Part shown: positions 34,065 to 42,288 of the stretch, in pieces
How positions within the stretch are numbered: position 1 is the first letter of the stretch
How the letters are laid out: each line of letters starts with the position of its first letter
Assembly (NCBI RefSeq): GCF_014698305.1
Contig: NZ_JACJST010000014.1
Span: 62,001-126,000 of the forward strand
Source: Anabaena lutea FACHB-196
Lineage (GTDB): Bacteria; Cyanobacteriota; Cyanobacteriia; Cyanobacteriales; Nostocaceae
DNA: 64,000 bases
Direction of reading: 5' to 3'
Made by a program: the position numbers and the translations under genes
The notes under the pieces: model-generated
What the model was told of the DNA's origin: nothing
The model's input: only the letters and a program-made list of their open reading frames with translations
The model's database searches: none

Positions 34065-34724
34065 CTACTGCCAAAGTTTACTTAGTGGAGATTGACTTAA
34101 CCAACCGATAAACACCAATTGCTCTTCTTCTGGCATATCCTGTAACCGATCCTTTAATTGACGGGCAAAATTAGTATCACCAAAATATGTTTTTCCTAGT
34201 CGATGGAGTTCTTCCAGGAGAATAATCACATGAGTTTCTTGCCAAACAGGCAATTTGGTCATTTGTGAAGGCTCAACATTTAGTAATGATTTGACTGACT
34301 CTGAGGAAGATATTTGGGGAAATTGCTTTTGCTGTAATATCCCTGTTATGTCTTTTTCAAATAAACCGGCTTGCCGATTACCTAATAAATCCTCAATGTC
34401 TAGATAAACGGCTTGTAGCAATAAAATACTAGCTAAAGTCAAAATTTCCGTGTTGCTATGGCTACCTGTGTCATTATCTAGCTGTTCTAAGCGGATTTTC
34501 CCCCAGACACTATAGCGCTCTGGTTCTTCAAGCAACACACAAGCTTTGCCACGATTGTCGGTGAGAGATCTCCATAAAGCTTTAGCTTCGATCTCTTGAC
34601 TAGCTTTGAAGACACTGATCAGGCGAAAGGTTTGCCCCTGATAATGGAGGATCGGCACCTGCTGATCCCGCGTTGGGTGCTGAATACTTGATATTTCAAC
34701 ATCCTGGCGTTTGAGAATAAACAT
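34065..34724 (-). CDS. Conserved-looking cytosolic protein, unknown function
   Basis: I do not recognise this 219-residue protein. It has a beta-rich N-terminal half (VPILHYQGQTFRLISVFKA, KACVLLEEPERYSVWGKI) and a helical C-terminal half (LASILLLQAVYLDIEDLLGNRQ, ETHVIILLEELHRLGKTYFG, EEQLVFIGWLSQSPLSKLW). No signal peptide or membrane span is seen. It is a single gene between the HTH/membrane pair and the tRNA. Confidence 0.65.
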   Translation of the reverse strand: MFILKRQDVEISSIQHPTRDQQVPILHYQGQTFRLISVFKASQEIEAKALWRSLTDNRGKACVLLEEPERYSVWGKIRLEQLDNDTGSHSNTEILTLASILLLQAVYLDIEDLLGNRQAGLFEKDITGILQQKQFPQISSSESVKSLLNVEPSQMTKLPVWQETHVIILLEELHRLGKTYFGDTNFARQLKDRLQDMPEEEQLVFIGWLSQSPLSKLWQ

Positions 34725-35008
34725 GGCACTAGCAAATAACTCCTCACAGGGGCTGTTTTGATAAGGGATCTGTCATGGACTTGGGCAAGATTGCCAAAAG
34801 TATAATTATTTAGTTTATTTTGGGGGAGAATTAGGCATTTGCCAAACGCTTTACCAGCATACGCCCTATAGGGCATCAGCTTTCATAGGCAAATTCCCCC
34901 TTGACATCACAATATATCCGAATATCCCATCTATTTCGTTTTTAGTGTACATCGACTCACTAGTGACTTGGATTTTAGTCTTGATATTCTGAAATTTTCA
35001 ATTTTATC
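34725..35008. other. Intergenic region upstream of the tRNA promoter
   Basis: No gene is visible in the gap between 34724 and the tRNA promoter at 35009. A short palindromic CGCCCTATAGGGC-like sequence occurs near 34862. The rest is AT-rich promoter-like DNA. Confidence 0.4.
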
Positions 35009-35038
35009 TTGCTTATGACTAGAAAGAATCGATATAAT
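35009..35038 (+). promoter_or_regulatory. Sigma70-type promoter of tRNA-Arg
   Basis: TTGCTT (35009-35014) and TATAAT (35033-35038) are separated by 18 bp and lie 39 bp before the tRNA 5' end, a good match to the consensus. Confidence 0.65.
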
Positions 35039-35077
35039 GGTGTATGATGACTTTTTGAGAAGCCAGACATCAGTCTT

Positions 35078-35150
35078 GGGCGCGTAGCTCAGTGGATAGA
35101 GCAATTGCCTTCTAAGCAATCGGTCGCAGGTTCGAACCCTGCCGCGCTCG
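35078..35150 (+). tRNA. tRNA-Arg (anticodon UCU)
   Basis: A complete 73-nt cloverleaf is present. The acceptor arm GGGCGCG pairs with CGCGCTC (one G-U), the D stem is GCTC/GAGC, the anticodon stem ATTGC/GCAAT encloses loop CTTCTAA with anticodon TCT at 35111-35113, and the T arm contains GGTTCGAACCC-type sequence. The 3' CCA is not encoded. It reads AGA codons. Confidence 0.96.
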
Positions 35151-35167
35151 TTTTAACTCAATATAAA

Positions 35168-35221
35168 CCCTCAAGGTCATAAGTAATAATATACTGAATT
35201 TGCTAATTGAGGGTTATTTTT
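35168..35221 (+). terminator. Terminator-like hairpin after tRNA-Arg
   Basis: CCCTCAA (35168-35174) pairs with TTGAGGG (35207-35213), followed by a T-rich stretch (TTATTTTTG). It lies 17 bp after the tRNA. Confidence 0.6.
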
Positions 35222-35405
35222 GATGCATCTCATCACATAAGTGCGGATCTGTCCGGGAATTCTTTTGGTGTATGCTTTAGATATTTTCATCCTAATAAGT
35301 ATAAAAGCGTATTATTGTATTGAGATATTATCCCTAGTCGTTAACCTGAAAGAAGATACCAATTTACGATATTCTATTAATTCGATTTGAATTACCCGTG
35401 AACTT

Positions 35406-36005
35406 GTGATTAAAAACGATATTTGGATTACTGAAATGGCTCAAAAAGGGCTGATTTCGCCTTTTGAACCAAGCTTAGTCCGAAAAGTGCAAAAAGACAC
35501 ATCTGTAGCAGTTCAACCTGTAATCAGCTATGGTTTATCTTCCTATGGCTATGATATCCGCCTTTCATCAGCTGAGTTTCGGATTTTTCGCCACATTCCC
35601 GGAACTGTCGTAGATCCCAAAAACTTTAATCCTCAAAATCTAGAACCAACAGCACTACACACAGATGCCAGTGGTAGCTATTTTATCTTACCTGCTCATT
35701 CCTATGGACTGGGAGTTGCTTTAGAAAAACTGGCGGTTCCAGAAAATATCACAGTAATTTGTATTGGTAAATCTACTTATGCTCGTTGCGGTATAATAGC
35801 AAATCTAACTCCTGCGGAAGCTGCATGGCGAGGTCATCTCACTTTGGAATTTTCCAATTCTTCCAGTGCTGACTGTCGCATCTACGCTGATGAAGGTGTC
35901 GTACAATTACTATTTTTAGAAGGCGAACCCTGCGCTATTAGTTACGAAGCTCGTCAGGGTAAATATCAGGATCAAATGGAAACTGTGACTCTTGCTCGCG
36001 TATAG
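35406..36005 (+). CDS. dCTP deaminase Dcd
   Basis: The 199-residue protein should deaminate dCTP to dUTP, feeding thymidylate synthesis. Landmarks are the N-terminus MIKNDIWI, SSYGYDIRLS, VICIGKSTYARCGI and EAAWRGHLTLEFSNSS with the catalytic Glu, and the closing YQDQ. The start is a GTG at 35406. The nearby thymidylate-synthase-like gene at 36917 fits the same pathway. Length is normal for the family. Confidence 0.93.
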   Translation: MIKNDIWITEMAQKGLISPFEPSLVRKVQKDTSVAVQPVISYGLSSYGYDIRLSSAEFRIFRHIPGTVVDPKNFNPQNLEPTALHTDASGSYFILPAHSYGLGVALEKLAVPENITVICIGKSTYARCGIIANLTPAEAAWRGHLTLEFSNSSSADCRIYADEGVVQLLFLEGEPCAISYEARQGKYQDQMETVTLARV

Positions 36006-36114
36006 TCCAAGTACTTGTGACAAAGCTGTTTTCTTCATAAAACAACTTGATAATTATGTTTTGAGAATGGCAATAGCTATCGCTTAATTTTTACAAGTGT
36101 CCAATTAGATAATC

Positions 36115-36459
36115 ATGTCAGAAGAACCAATCTCAGATCCATTTTTGATTCAACTATTAGAAGGGTATAATTTAACAGAGGTGGCTGAGATTGAAAAATA
36201 TATGACCGAGTGGGATGCTGCTACTTATAGCAGTGTTGCTCAGAGTATATTAGACCATGCAGCTAGAAAAGATATTGACCCTTTAAAGTATTTACGCAAA
36301 GCTCATAACTTTAATAAAAAAGGAGCTATCAGAGTTCCAAAAACTGGATATCGTGGAGATAGTTCAGCAGTATATCGGAAAGGTAATGAATATCTGATTG
36401 TCAGACCAGACAAATATGGTAGCGAAAAGATAGTTACTTATGGAGTTAACGATGACTGA
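36115..36459 (+). CDS. Hypothetical protein, first gene of an overlapping pair
   Basis: I do not recognise this 114-residue protein. It has a helical N-terminal half (LLEGYNLTEVAEIEKYMTEW, AQSILDHAARKDIDPLKYLRKA) and a basic, beta-like C-terminal half (KKGAIRVPKTGYRGDSSAVY, EYLIVRPDKYGSEKIVTYG). The layout, with a small basic C-terminal domain and a partner gene overlapping by 8 bp, resembles toxin-immunity or toxin-antitoxin pairs, but no catalytic motif is evident. It starts 109 bp after dcd. Confidence 0.6.
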   Translation: MSEEPISDPFLIQLLEGYNLTEVAEIEKYMTEWDAATYSSVAQSILDHAARKDIDPLKYLRKAHNFNKKGAIRVPKTGYRGDSSAVYRKGNEYLIVRPDKYGSEKIVTYGVNDD

Positions 36460-36844
36460 AGCAATTTTAAATGAGCAGGAATTGATTAAGAGAAATATTG
36501 CTCAATTATTGTCACAGTTGACAAATATCTATCAAAACACCCGCAGCGAGAGAAAAGAAATTGCTACTCAGTTTCCACCAGAAAATGAAGAGTTTTCACT
36601 GCTAGAAGAAATTGAACTTTTAACGGTAAATTTAAGAGGTTATGCCAGTCAAATTGCAGCTACAGGTGACATAGTTAACAAGGAGCAGGTAATTTCTCAA
36701 TTACAAGCAATGCGAGTTTTTAGTATTACCCAAATTGGGAAATTTTACTTTAACAATAATGGTAAGTATGAACAGATGAAGGATTATATTAGAACTTTGG
36801 ATTACTTGAGATTGTTATTGTTAGAATATTTGCAGTCTGTTTAA
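36452..36844 (+). CDS. Hypothetical helical protein, second gene of an overlapping pair
   Basis: The 130-residue product begins MTEAILNEQELIKRNIAQLL at ATG 36452, eight bases before the preceding gene ends (shared ATGACTGA). It is acidic and appears all-helical (LLEEIELLTVNLRGYASQIAA, YIRTLDYLRLLLLEYL). An acidic helical partner is what one would expect of an immunity protein or antitoxin, but this is only a structural impression. A further in-frame ATG at 36440 lies inside the first gene. Confidence 0.6.
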   Translation: MTEAILNEQELIKRNIAQLLSQLTNIYQNTRSERKEIATQFPPENEEFSLLEEIELLTVNLRGYASQIAATGDIVNKEQVISQLQAMRVFSITQIGKFYFNNNGKYEQMKDYIRTLDYLRLLLLEYLQSV

Positions 36845-36916
36845 AAGCTAAAGATCAAATTCTATAACTATTATCAATTCAATCGCTATAGTATTTTTGA
36901 TTGCAACCGGACAAAT

Positions 36917-38455
36917 TTAGACATTTGATAAGTATAAAGTTGTCTTAATTGTCAAAGGTTTATCTTGCTCATAAATCAATTCTTGCTTGCTTGACAGTGC
37001 CATTTCAGCTTTTTGCAACTCCCCACCCAAATAAATCGCGTGTTCAACTTGCAAACCTGGACAATCTGCTACTATTTGTAGAGAAAGTTGACTTGCTGAT
37101 TTACCTGAATAACAATTAACTACTTCTCCAGAACCAGGAGTTGTATGTTCCACAATAATAATGCCATCCTGGATATAAATAACAAAACTACCCGCAGGAT
37201 CAGCGTAATCTCGTTGTTGACAAATTTTGGCGTATTGGGATGTAATTACATTTTCAGTATTTTCAAAACAGTCATCATAAATATGGGCGCTTTGACTAAT
37301 GGTAATTAATGAACCCATTTTTAAAGCATGATTAGATTTTTGAGTAATAGAATTATAAATATATTTTTGTAACTCCCGTAATCCCATAGCATTTGCAGGC
37401 CACGCGGAGAACATATCATTACTGCGGAAAGTTGCTGTTAAAGATAGTTCATTATCAACTATTCTTACCCAAATATGATTTAGGCAAGGTGGACTATCAT
37501 TAGCATCATGACTAGCATCCCATAAAGACATTACTGCTCTTGCGGAATCAATATCAGCTACTAGTTTATCAATTACTTGTTGAATTTGATCGCGTCCGAA
37601 CCAAGAACGTAAACGTTGCCCATAAGTATATTTCACGCCTTCTCGATTCGGTGCATCATCTAAAATTTGCGAAATATATTCTGATAAAAAACTTCTATCA
37701 ATTGGTAAATAATTGGGTTCAGGAAAATAAAAATCATCAGGTTCATTGGTGACAACTGCCATTAAATCTATTAATTCTTGCCATTTGCCATCATAACCAG
37801 TTGGTCTAATTGTTCCAGTTGTCTTAATGCGATGAATGATTTTTACCCAAGTTTCGGCTATGGTTTTACCTTCAATTCTATGTCCATAGCGTGTTCCTGG
37901 TAAAACTGTGGGTTCAACGGTAGCCATAGGAAATTCTAAAGGAACTCCCCAAGGATCAATTATTTCTTTTTGGGCGTAATGCTTAATTTGTGCAACTGCT
38001 TCAGTAATTGATTTGGCTTCTTGAACTTCTATAGAAAGTCTGAGTTTTTCTAAAGCATTTATATCAATATCAATATCAATATAACCAGGAATCGGAGAAA
38101 GAATTATCCAAGATTTACGCCCTGTATCGCTAATGCTTTCTTCAACACCATTATGAAAAAAGTCGAGCAAGCATTGACAAGCACCTGCATTTTTATCTTC
38201 TTTGGTAGCGTTGAGAATTACTAAATGACGAACATGGGGATTTAATAACAAATTGCGTATTAGTAAATTTATACCCCTAGTGGGTGAATATAACTGACCA
38301 ATTACAGCGTACTCTGATGGTTGTAGGTGTTTTGCGATCGCTTGCTTCACCGTCCATCCTGTAATCACTGCCGTTTGCCCATAACCGTAAATCAACTGGT
38401 TGGGCTTGTGCTGTGCCGCGTAACGAAATTCAGTTGCGTGACTCGTTCCTGTCAT
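36917..38455 (-). CDS. Thymidylate-synthase-like protein with N-terminal DUF4346-like domain
   Basis: The 512-residue protein has two parts. Residues 1-200 include LIYGYGQTAVITGWTVKQAI, YAVIGQLYSPTRGINLLIRN and HVRHLVILNATKEDKNAG, resembling the DUF4346 domain known from archaeal MtrA-type proteins. Residues ~205-512 resemble thymidylate synthase: SPPCLNHIW with a Cys at residue 324 where the catalytic Cys stands, FRSNDMFSAWPANAMGL (R-S-x-D substrate contact) and SQSAHIYDDCFENTE (H-x-Y). The usual bacterial RxxPxx and C-terminal motifs are not obvious, suggesting an archaeal-type or dUMP/dCMP hydroxymethylase-like relative. It converges on the overlapping gene pair next to dcd. Confidence 0.65.
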   Translation of the reverse strand: MTGTSHATEFRYAAQHKPNQLIYGYGQTAVITGWTVKQAIAKHLQPSEYAVIGQLYSPTRGINLLIRNLLLNPHVRHLVILNATKEDKNAGACQCLLDFFHNGVEESISDTGRKSWIILSPIPGYIDIDIDINALEKLRLSIEVQEAKSITEAVAQIKHYAQKEIIDPWGVPLEFPMATVEPTVLPGTRYGHRIEGKTIAETWVKIIHRIKTTGTIRPTGYDGKWQELIDLMAVVTNEPDDFYFPEPNYLPIDRSFLSEYISQILDDAPNREGVKYTYGQRLRSWFGRDQIQQVIDKLVADIDSARAVMSLWDASHDANDSPPCLNHIWVRIVDNELSLTATFRSNDMFSAWPANAMGLRELQKYIYNSITQKSNHALKMGSLITISQSAHIYDDCFENTENVITSQYAKICQQRDYADPAGSFVIYIQDGIIIVEHTTPGSGEVVNCYSGKSASQLSLQIVADCPGLQVEHAIYLGGELQKAEMALSSKQELIYEQDKPLTIKTTLYLSNV

Positions 38456-38684
38456 GGTTTGTTAAAAGTCAAATTTTAATAATTTAGCATCAATACTAGG
38501 ATCACAAATTTTTATTCAACACCTCAGCGTACCTCCGCGCTTCCCTCCGCGTACCTTGGCGTTAAAAAAATCACCCTCTTTCCAAAATTATCCAGTTCAA
38601 TTACCCTAATCATGGCGCGATCGCGTTACGATCTTCTCACAATCTTTTTGGAAAAGTTCTATTTTCACATTTTCCAGCTAAAAT

Positions 38685-38698
38685 AGTATATCTGTTCT
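38685..38698 (+). promoter_or_regulatory. LexA (SOS) box upstream of recA
   Basis: AGTATATCTGTTCT matches the cyanobacterial LexA motif RGTACNNNDGTWCB at all but one position (T for C at position 5). It is 52 bp before the recA ATG, a usual distance for a repressor site. Confidence 0.6.
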
Positions 38699-38749
38699 AC
38701 TGAAACTCCCAACGCAACAATCCATAAATCCATATATTTAGAGGCTCTA

Positions 38750-39826
38750 ATGGCAATCAACACTGAGAATGCAGGCAAGCAAAAAGCGCTGAATATGGTA
38801 CTCAACCAGATTGAGCGCAGTTTTGGTAAAGGAGCAATCATGCGCCTGGGTGATGCTACCCGAATGCGTGTAGAGACTATTTCCACAGGGGCGCTCACCT
38901 TAGATTTAGCATTGGGTGGCGGTTTACCCAAAGGGCGAGTGATAGAGATATATGGACCGGAAAGTTCTGGTAAAACCACATTAGCCCTACACGCCCTGGC
39001 CGAAGTGCAGAAAAATGGCGGTATCGCTGCCTTTGTTGATGCTGAACACGCCCTTGATCCTACTTACGCTGCTGCATTAGGTGTAGATATAGAAAACTTG
39101 TTTGTTTCTCAACCGGACACTGGCGAATCAGCTTTAGAAATAGTCGATCAGTTGGTGCGCTCTGCCGCAGTTGATATTGTAGTTATAGACTCCGTAGCCG
39201 CACTAGTACCCCGCGCTGAAATTGAAGGGGATATGGGTGATATCCACGTTGGTCTACAAGCCCGGTTAATGAGCCAAGCTCTACGTAAAATCACTGGCAA
39301 TATTGGTAAATCTGGTTGCACAGTCATTTTTATCAACCAGTTGCGACAAAAAATTGGTGTTACATACGGTAGCCCAGAAACGACAACGGGTGGTAATGCA
39401 TTGAAGTTTTACGCGTCAGTACGTCTCGATATTCGCCGGATTCAAACCTTGAAAAAAGGTACAGATGAATTCGGTAATCGGGTCAAAGTCAAAGTCGCAA
39501 AAAATAAAGTAGCACCACCTTTTAGAATTGCCGAATTTGACATCATTTTTGGTAAAGGAGTTTCTACCCTGGGTTGTTTAGTTGATTTAGCAGAAGAAAC
39601 AGGCATTCTCCTACGTAAAGGTGCTTGGTACAGCTACAACGGTGAAAACATTTCTCAAGGTCGAGATAACGCCATCAAATATCTAGAAGAGAAGCCAGAA
39701 TTTGCCAGCAAAATTGAAGAGCAAGTTCGTGAAAAATTAGACAAGGGGGCTGTGGTTTCTGCTAACTCTGTAGCTAAGGTCAGCGAAGAAGACGAAGAGG
39801 AAGAAATCGAATTAGAGGAAGAGTAA
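38750..39826 (+). CDS. Recombinase RecA
   Basis: The 358-residue protein drives homologous strand exchange and LexA cleavage. It shows [19 protein letters not shown], Walker [10 protein letters not shown], the Walker B strand [12 protein letters not shown], loop region [18 protein letters not shown], and [36 protein letters not shown]. The C-terminal tail is extremely acidic ([14 protein letters not shown]), as in other cyanobacterial RecA. A LexA-like box lies upstream. Length and start ([14 protein letters not shown]) are typical. Confidence 0.98.
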   Translation: MAINTENAGKQKALNMVLNQIERSFGKGAIMRLGDATRMRVETISTGALTLDLALGGGLPKGRVIEIYGPESSGKTTLALHALAEVQKNGGIAAFVDAEHALDPTYAAALGVDIENLFVSQPDTGESALEIVDQLVRSAAVDIVVIDSVAALVPRAEIEGDMGDIHVGLQARLMSQALRKITGNIGKSGCTVIFINQLRQKIGVTYGSPETTTGGNALKFYASVRLDIRRIQTLKKGTDEFGNRVKVKVAKNKVAPPFRIAEFDIIFGKGVSTLGCLVDLAEETGILLRKGAWYSYNGENISQGRDNAIKYLEEKPEFASKIEEQVREKLDKGAVVSANSVAKVSEEDEEEEIELEEE

Positions 39827-39869
39827 ACAAGAAAAGCGGGGACACGGAGAAAGAGGGACACGGGGACAC

Positions 39870-40076
39870 TTCACAAGGGTAGGTATTTTACATTGTCGTG
39901 AGGGCAAGACTTGGGGGACAAGGAAGGACAGTGGACAAGGGAGGAAACCAGTACAAAATTATATTCTCTTGGTAACAAAAAGACCATTGTGCGGAGAAAA
40001 TCTTCCTTGTCTACTTTCCCTCCTTGTCTTCCTAGTCCTGCCTTAACAGATAATATTAAAAACCTACCCTTGTCAG
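39870..40076 (-). mobile_element. MITE-like palindromic element B, copy 3
   Basis: This 207-bp copy is inverted relative to the other two. Its ends are TTCACAAGGG and CCCTTGTCAG, and it is flanked by the exact 11-bp sequence CACGGGGACAC (39859-39869 and 40077-40087). It follows recA by 43 bp and sits in GGGGACAC-type tandem repeats. It is nearly identical to copy 1 over the whole length. Confidence 0.9.
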
Positions 40077-40209
40077 CACGGGGACACGGGGATAATCTCA
40101 CCGCGTCCTCTTCTTCCCCTCACCGCGTCTCCCACTCTGGAGTGTCCTCTTCGGTCAGTCCAAAATATTTGGACTTTGCTGATATTGGGTTTATATCAAT
40201 AAAAATCTA

Positions 40210-40743
40210 CTAAAATTCTACTACTTCAAACTCAAAAGTTGCAATTAAACGTTCCTCGACATATACCTCTATTTTATGTTTACCAAGAGGATCACCAGGA
40301 GCAATCTTCCAAAAATTTTTAATCACACCATTTACAGGTGTTTCTGTGCGCTTGGTAATGGCTGTAGTTCCATCAGATGATATGGAAAAATTCTCAGATT
40401 CCTGTGTAGTCCAAGTTTCCGGTGCTTTGGGTAAACGTAGAACTTCGCGCCATTTCACTTTACCTCGATAGTTCTGAAGTTTAATCTGCCAACCATAGGC
40501 ATCACCTTTCTTTAAGGGTACTTTAGTAGTGGGAAAAAAATTAACTTTACCCTCACCATCAACTATCCTTACCCCAAACTCTGATTTAGTAACAGTAATC
40601 TTTTGACGATTAATTGACTGAGAATATTCTAGGGGTGCTTCCGCTAAAACAGTACTAGTATTATTTAAATCCGCAGTTATAGCGCCCAATATCAACCAAA
40701 AAGAAGTTAGAAAAAGCCTAGCAGCCCAAATTCTCATCTGCAT
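40210..40743 (-). CDS. Secreted protein of unknown function
   Basis: The 177-residue protein has a signal peptide (MQMRIWAARLFLTSFWLILGA; cleavage probably after VLAEA near residue 36). The mature part looks beta-sandwich-like: QKITVTKSEFGVRIVDGEGKVNFFPTTKVPLKKG, then YGWQIKL, WREVLRLPKAPETWTTQ and KHKIEVYVEERLIATFEFEV. I know of no function. It may use ATG 40743 or ATG 40737. It stands alone between element B and a strong hairpin. Confidence 0.65.
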   Translation of the reverse strand: MQMRIWAARLFLTSFWLILGAITADLNNTSTVLAEAPLEYSQSINRQKITVTKSEFGVRIVDGEGKVNFFPTTKVPLKKGDAYGWQIKLQNYRGKVKWREVLRLPKAPETWTTQESENFSISSDGTTAITKRTETPVNGVIKNFWKIAPGDPLGKHKIEVYVEERLIATFEFEVVEF

Positions 40744-40877
40744 TATCTTCCTGTTAGATATTAGTATTTAATTCCCTTAATGTTAGCTATGTTCCGGGTT
40801 GAGATCCAAAAATCATCAATCAGTGAAAATAAGTATAAATATAGCCTAGAATATAATTCACTAAAATGCTGAAAATA

Positions 40878-40912
40878 GAAAAGAGGATACAAATATATTG
40901 CATCCTCTTTTC
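40878..40912. terminator. Strong hairpin GAAAAGAGGAT / ATCCTCTTTTC
   Basis: An 11-bp perfect stem (40878-40888 with 40902-40912) encloses a 13-base loop. It lies downstream of the minus-strand gene that ends at 41126 and upstream of the secreted-protein gene. With A-rich sequence on one side and T-rich on the other it can act as a terminator in either direction. Confidence 0.65.
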
Positions 40913-41033
40913 AAACTGTATTGCTGAGAACAGTTCCGCTTTTTAATCGAGTTCCGTGGGTTTAAGTTTCATGGCAGGGTTTAAATCCCTGTTGCAAAAC
41001 TTAATTACGTTGGTGTAGCCGGCTGGAAGCACT

Positions 41034-41123
41034 ATTACGAATTACGAATTACGTTCGCGTAGCGTTTCCGAAGGAAATATTACGAATTACGAATTACGAA
41101 TTACGAATTACGAATTACGAATT
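41034..41123. repeat. Tandem heptamer repeat (ATTACGA)n, interrupted
   Basis: Two blocks of ATTACGA heptamers (41034-41053 and about 41079-41123) flank a 25-bp segment beginning GTTCGCGTAGCG. The unit is the reverse complement, in rotation, of the AATTCGT unit at 23082. Confidence 0.85.
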
Positions 41124-41125
41124 AT

Positions 41126-41464
41126 TTAATCTTCGTCAAGTGCAGGAAAAAATTCTTCAAACCGCCACAAGGTATCTTTATTTTCAATGAACCAAATACG
41201 AGTTTCTGGTGTTAACTGACTCCAGACAACTTCAGGGGGAAGATGTGGAGAATCATACTGATATTCCTGACCAAGTATTCTGAGATTATCTAATACATTA
41301 CCAGGAATACCAAGCTCCTGCCAGTTAACTGTGAAGTTTCTACCAATAACTCCCGCAGTGGGATCAAAAACTAATTGTGCAGTTCTGATTAAATCAGCAA
41401 AGTGTTGCGGTTTGAGTCCGATGATATCTTGAATTTCGAGTGATTTCTTAGGCTCTGGAGGCAT
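41126..41464 (-). CDS. Conserved-looking small protein, unknown function
   Basis: The 112-residue protein starts MPPEPKKSLEIQDIIGLKPQHF and has a helical, acidic character with GVIGRNFTVNWQELGIPGNV, YQYDSPHLPPEVVWSQLTPETRIWF and a C-terminal acidic end. I do not recognise it. ATG 41464 is preferred; an in-frame ATG at 41524 would add 20 hydrophobic residues. It is 128 bp after the Lin0512 gene on the same strand. Confidence 0.6.
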   Translation of the reverse strand: MPPEPKKSLEIQDIIGLKPQHFADLIRTAQLVFDPTAGVIGRNFTVNWQELGIPGNVLDNLRILGQEYQYDSPHLPPEVVWSQLTPETRIWFIENKDTLWRFEEFFPALDED

Positions 41465-41592
41465 TGTAACTGAAGTGATGAAGATAGTTGGTTGATGGAA
41501 CTTACTGCCAGAGATGATGCCCACAAATCTAGTTTAGCGCAGAAAATAAAGGCCAGCGTTACTGACCTGATAATTAGGAAATTGTGAAGTAA

Positions 41593-41958
41593 TTATGCTA
41601 CTTCCACTAAAACTGTAACCGCTGCAACTGCTATTAACATTTCGTCATTTTTATCGTTGAGAGAAGGTATTGCTAAACCATCAACTACCATTCCTCCAGT
41701 TTCTACGGTGAGAGATTTACGACCAAAAGGAAGAACAGCTAATACCTCTGCTTCTCGGACTTGTTCGGGGTAGGGTACTGCTACCTTGACTTCCACAATC
41801 ATGTCATTTGGGTCTTTTAACCCGGCTATTTCCATAATACCAAGTAAGGCATTGTGAGCGATCGCATTTCTGACCGCCCTCGCTGCGGCTACAGTCGGTT
41901 CCTGTCCGTGCTGGTCTATGCCCATTCCCATTTCGATGATAAAGCGTTTTAGTGCCAT
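41593..41958 (-). CDS. Lin0512 family protein
   Basis: The 121-residue protein has the pattern of the Lin0512/TIGR02058 family: MALKRFIIEMGMGIDQHGQEPTVAAARAVRNAIAHN, then LLGIMEIAGL, MIVEVKVAVPYPEQV and ETGGMVVDGLAIPSLNDKNDEMLIAVAAV. The family's function is not known; its fold resembles short ring-forming enzymes. ATG 41958 starts at the conserved MALKRFI; an earlier ATG at 41982 would add eight residues. Confidence 0.75.
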   Translation of the reverse strand: MALKRFIIEMGMGIDQHGQEPTVAAARAVRNAIAHNALLGIMEIAGLKDPNDMIVEVKVAVPYPEQVREAEVLAVLPFGRKSLTVETGGMVVDGLAIPSLNDKNDEMLIAVAAVTVLVEVA

Positions 41959-42288
41959 TGGTAGATACTCTGAATTCTGCACCTTTTACTTTATCTCTGT
42001 AGTGGTATTCTGTATAAGTCGCTGGGGTATAAATCTCCCACACGGCTTTTCCAGCTTAAAAGACCGCATGGCGTAATACCAGATTAATATGAAGCTGCAT
42101 AGAATAATTTAACGTGGATGCACGCAGATAAACGCGGATAAAGACAGATAAATCAATGGATTTCAGAATTATGTGCAACCTCACATAAAATTGGTATCAG
42201 CCATATTTTAATTTTCAGTATTTAAACCAAAAATTAAGTATAAAGGGGGTTTGGCTCCTTCTTTTTAACTCTTTCTATATATTCTCTA
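41959..42288. other. Intergenic region between divergent genes
   Basis: I see no gene. It contains GATGCACGCAGATAAACGCGGAT-like sequence near 42117-42140, a common cyanobacterial short repeat, and should hold promoters for both neighbours. Confidence 0.4.

Larger units (their letters stand above)
40744..41125. other. Intergenic region with hairpin and tandem heptamers
   Basis: No gene is visible. It holds a strong hairpin at 40878-40912 and heptamer repeats of the ATTACGA type at 41034-41123, interrupted by the sequence GTTCGCGTAGCGTTTCCG and its purine-rich tail. Confidence 0.6.

Noticed and set aside
39871-40213. Frames of 76 and 100 codons after recA
   Set aside because: They translate element B copy 3 and flanking repeats.
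41034-41123. Possible CRISPR array
   Set aside because: The repeats are 7-bp units without unique spacers, so this is a simple tandem repeat.
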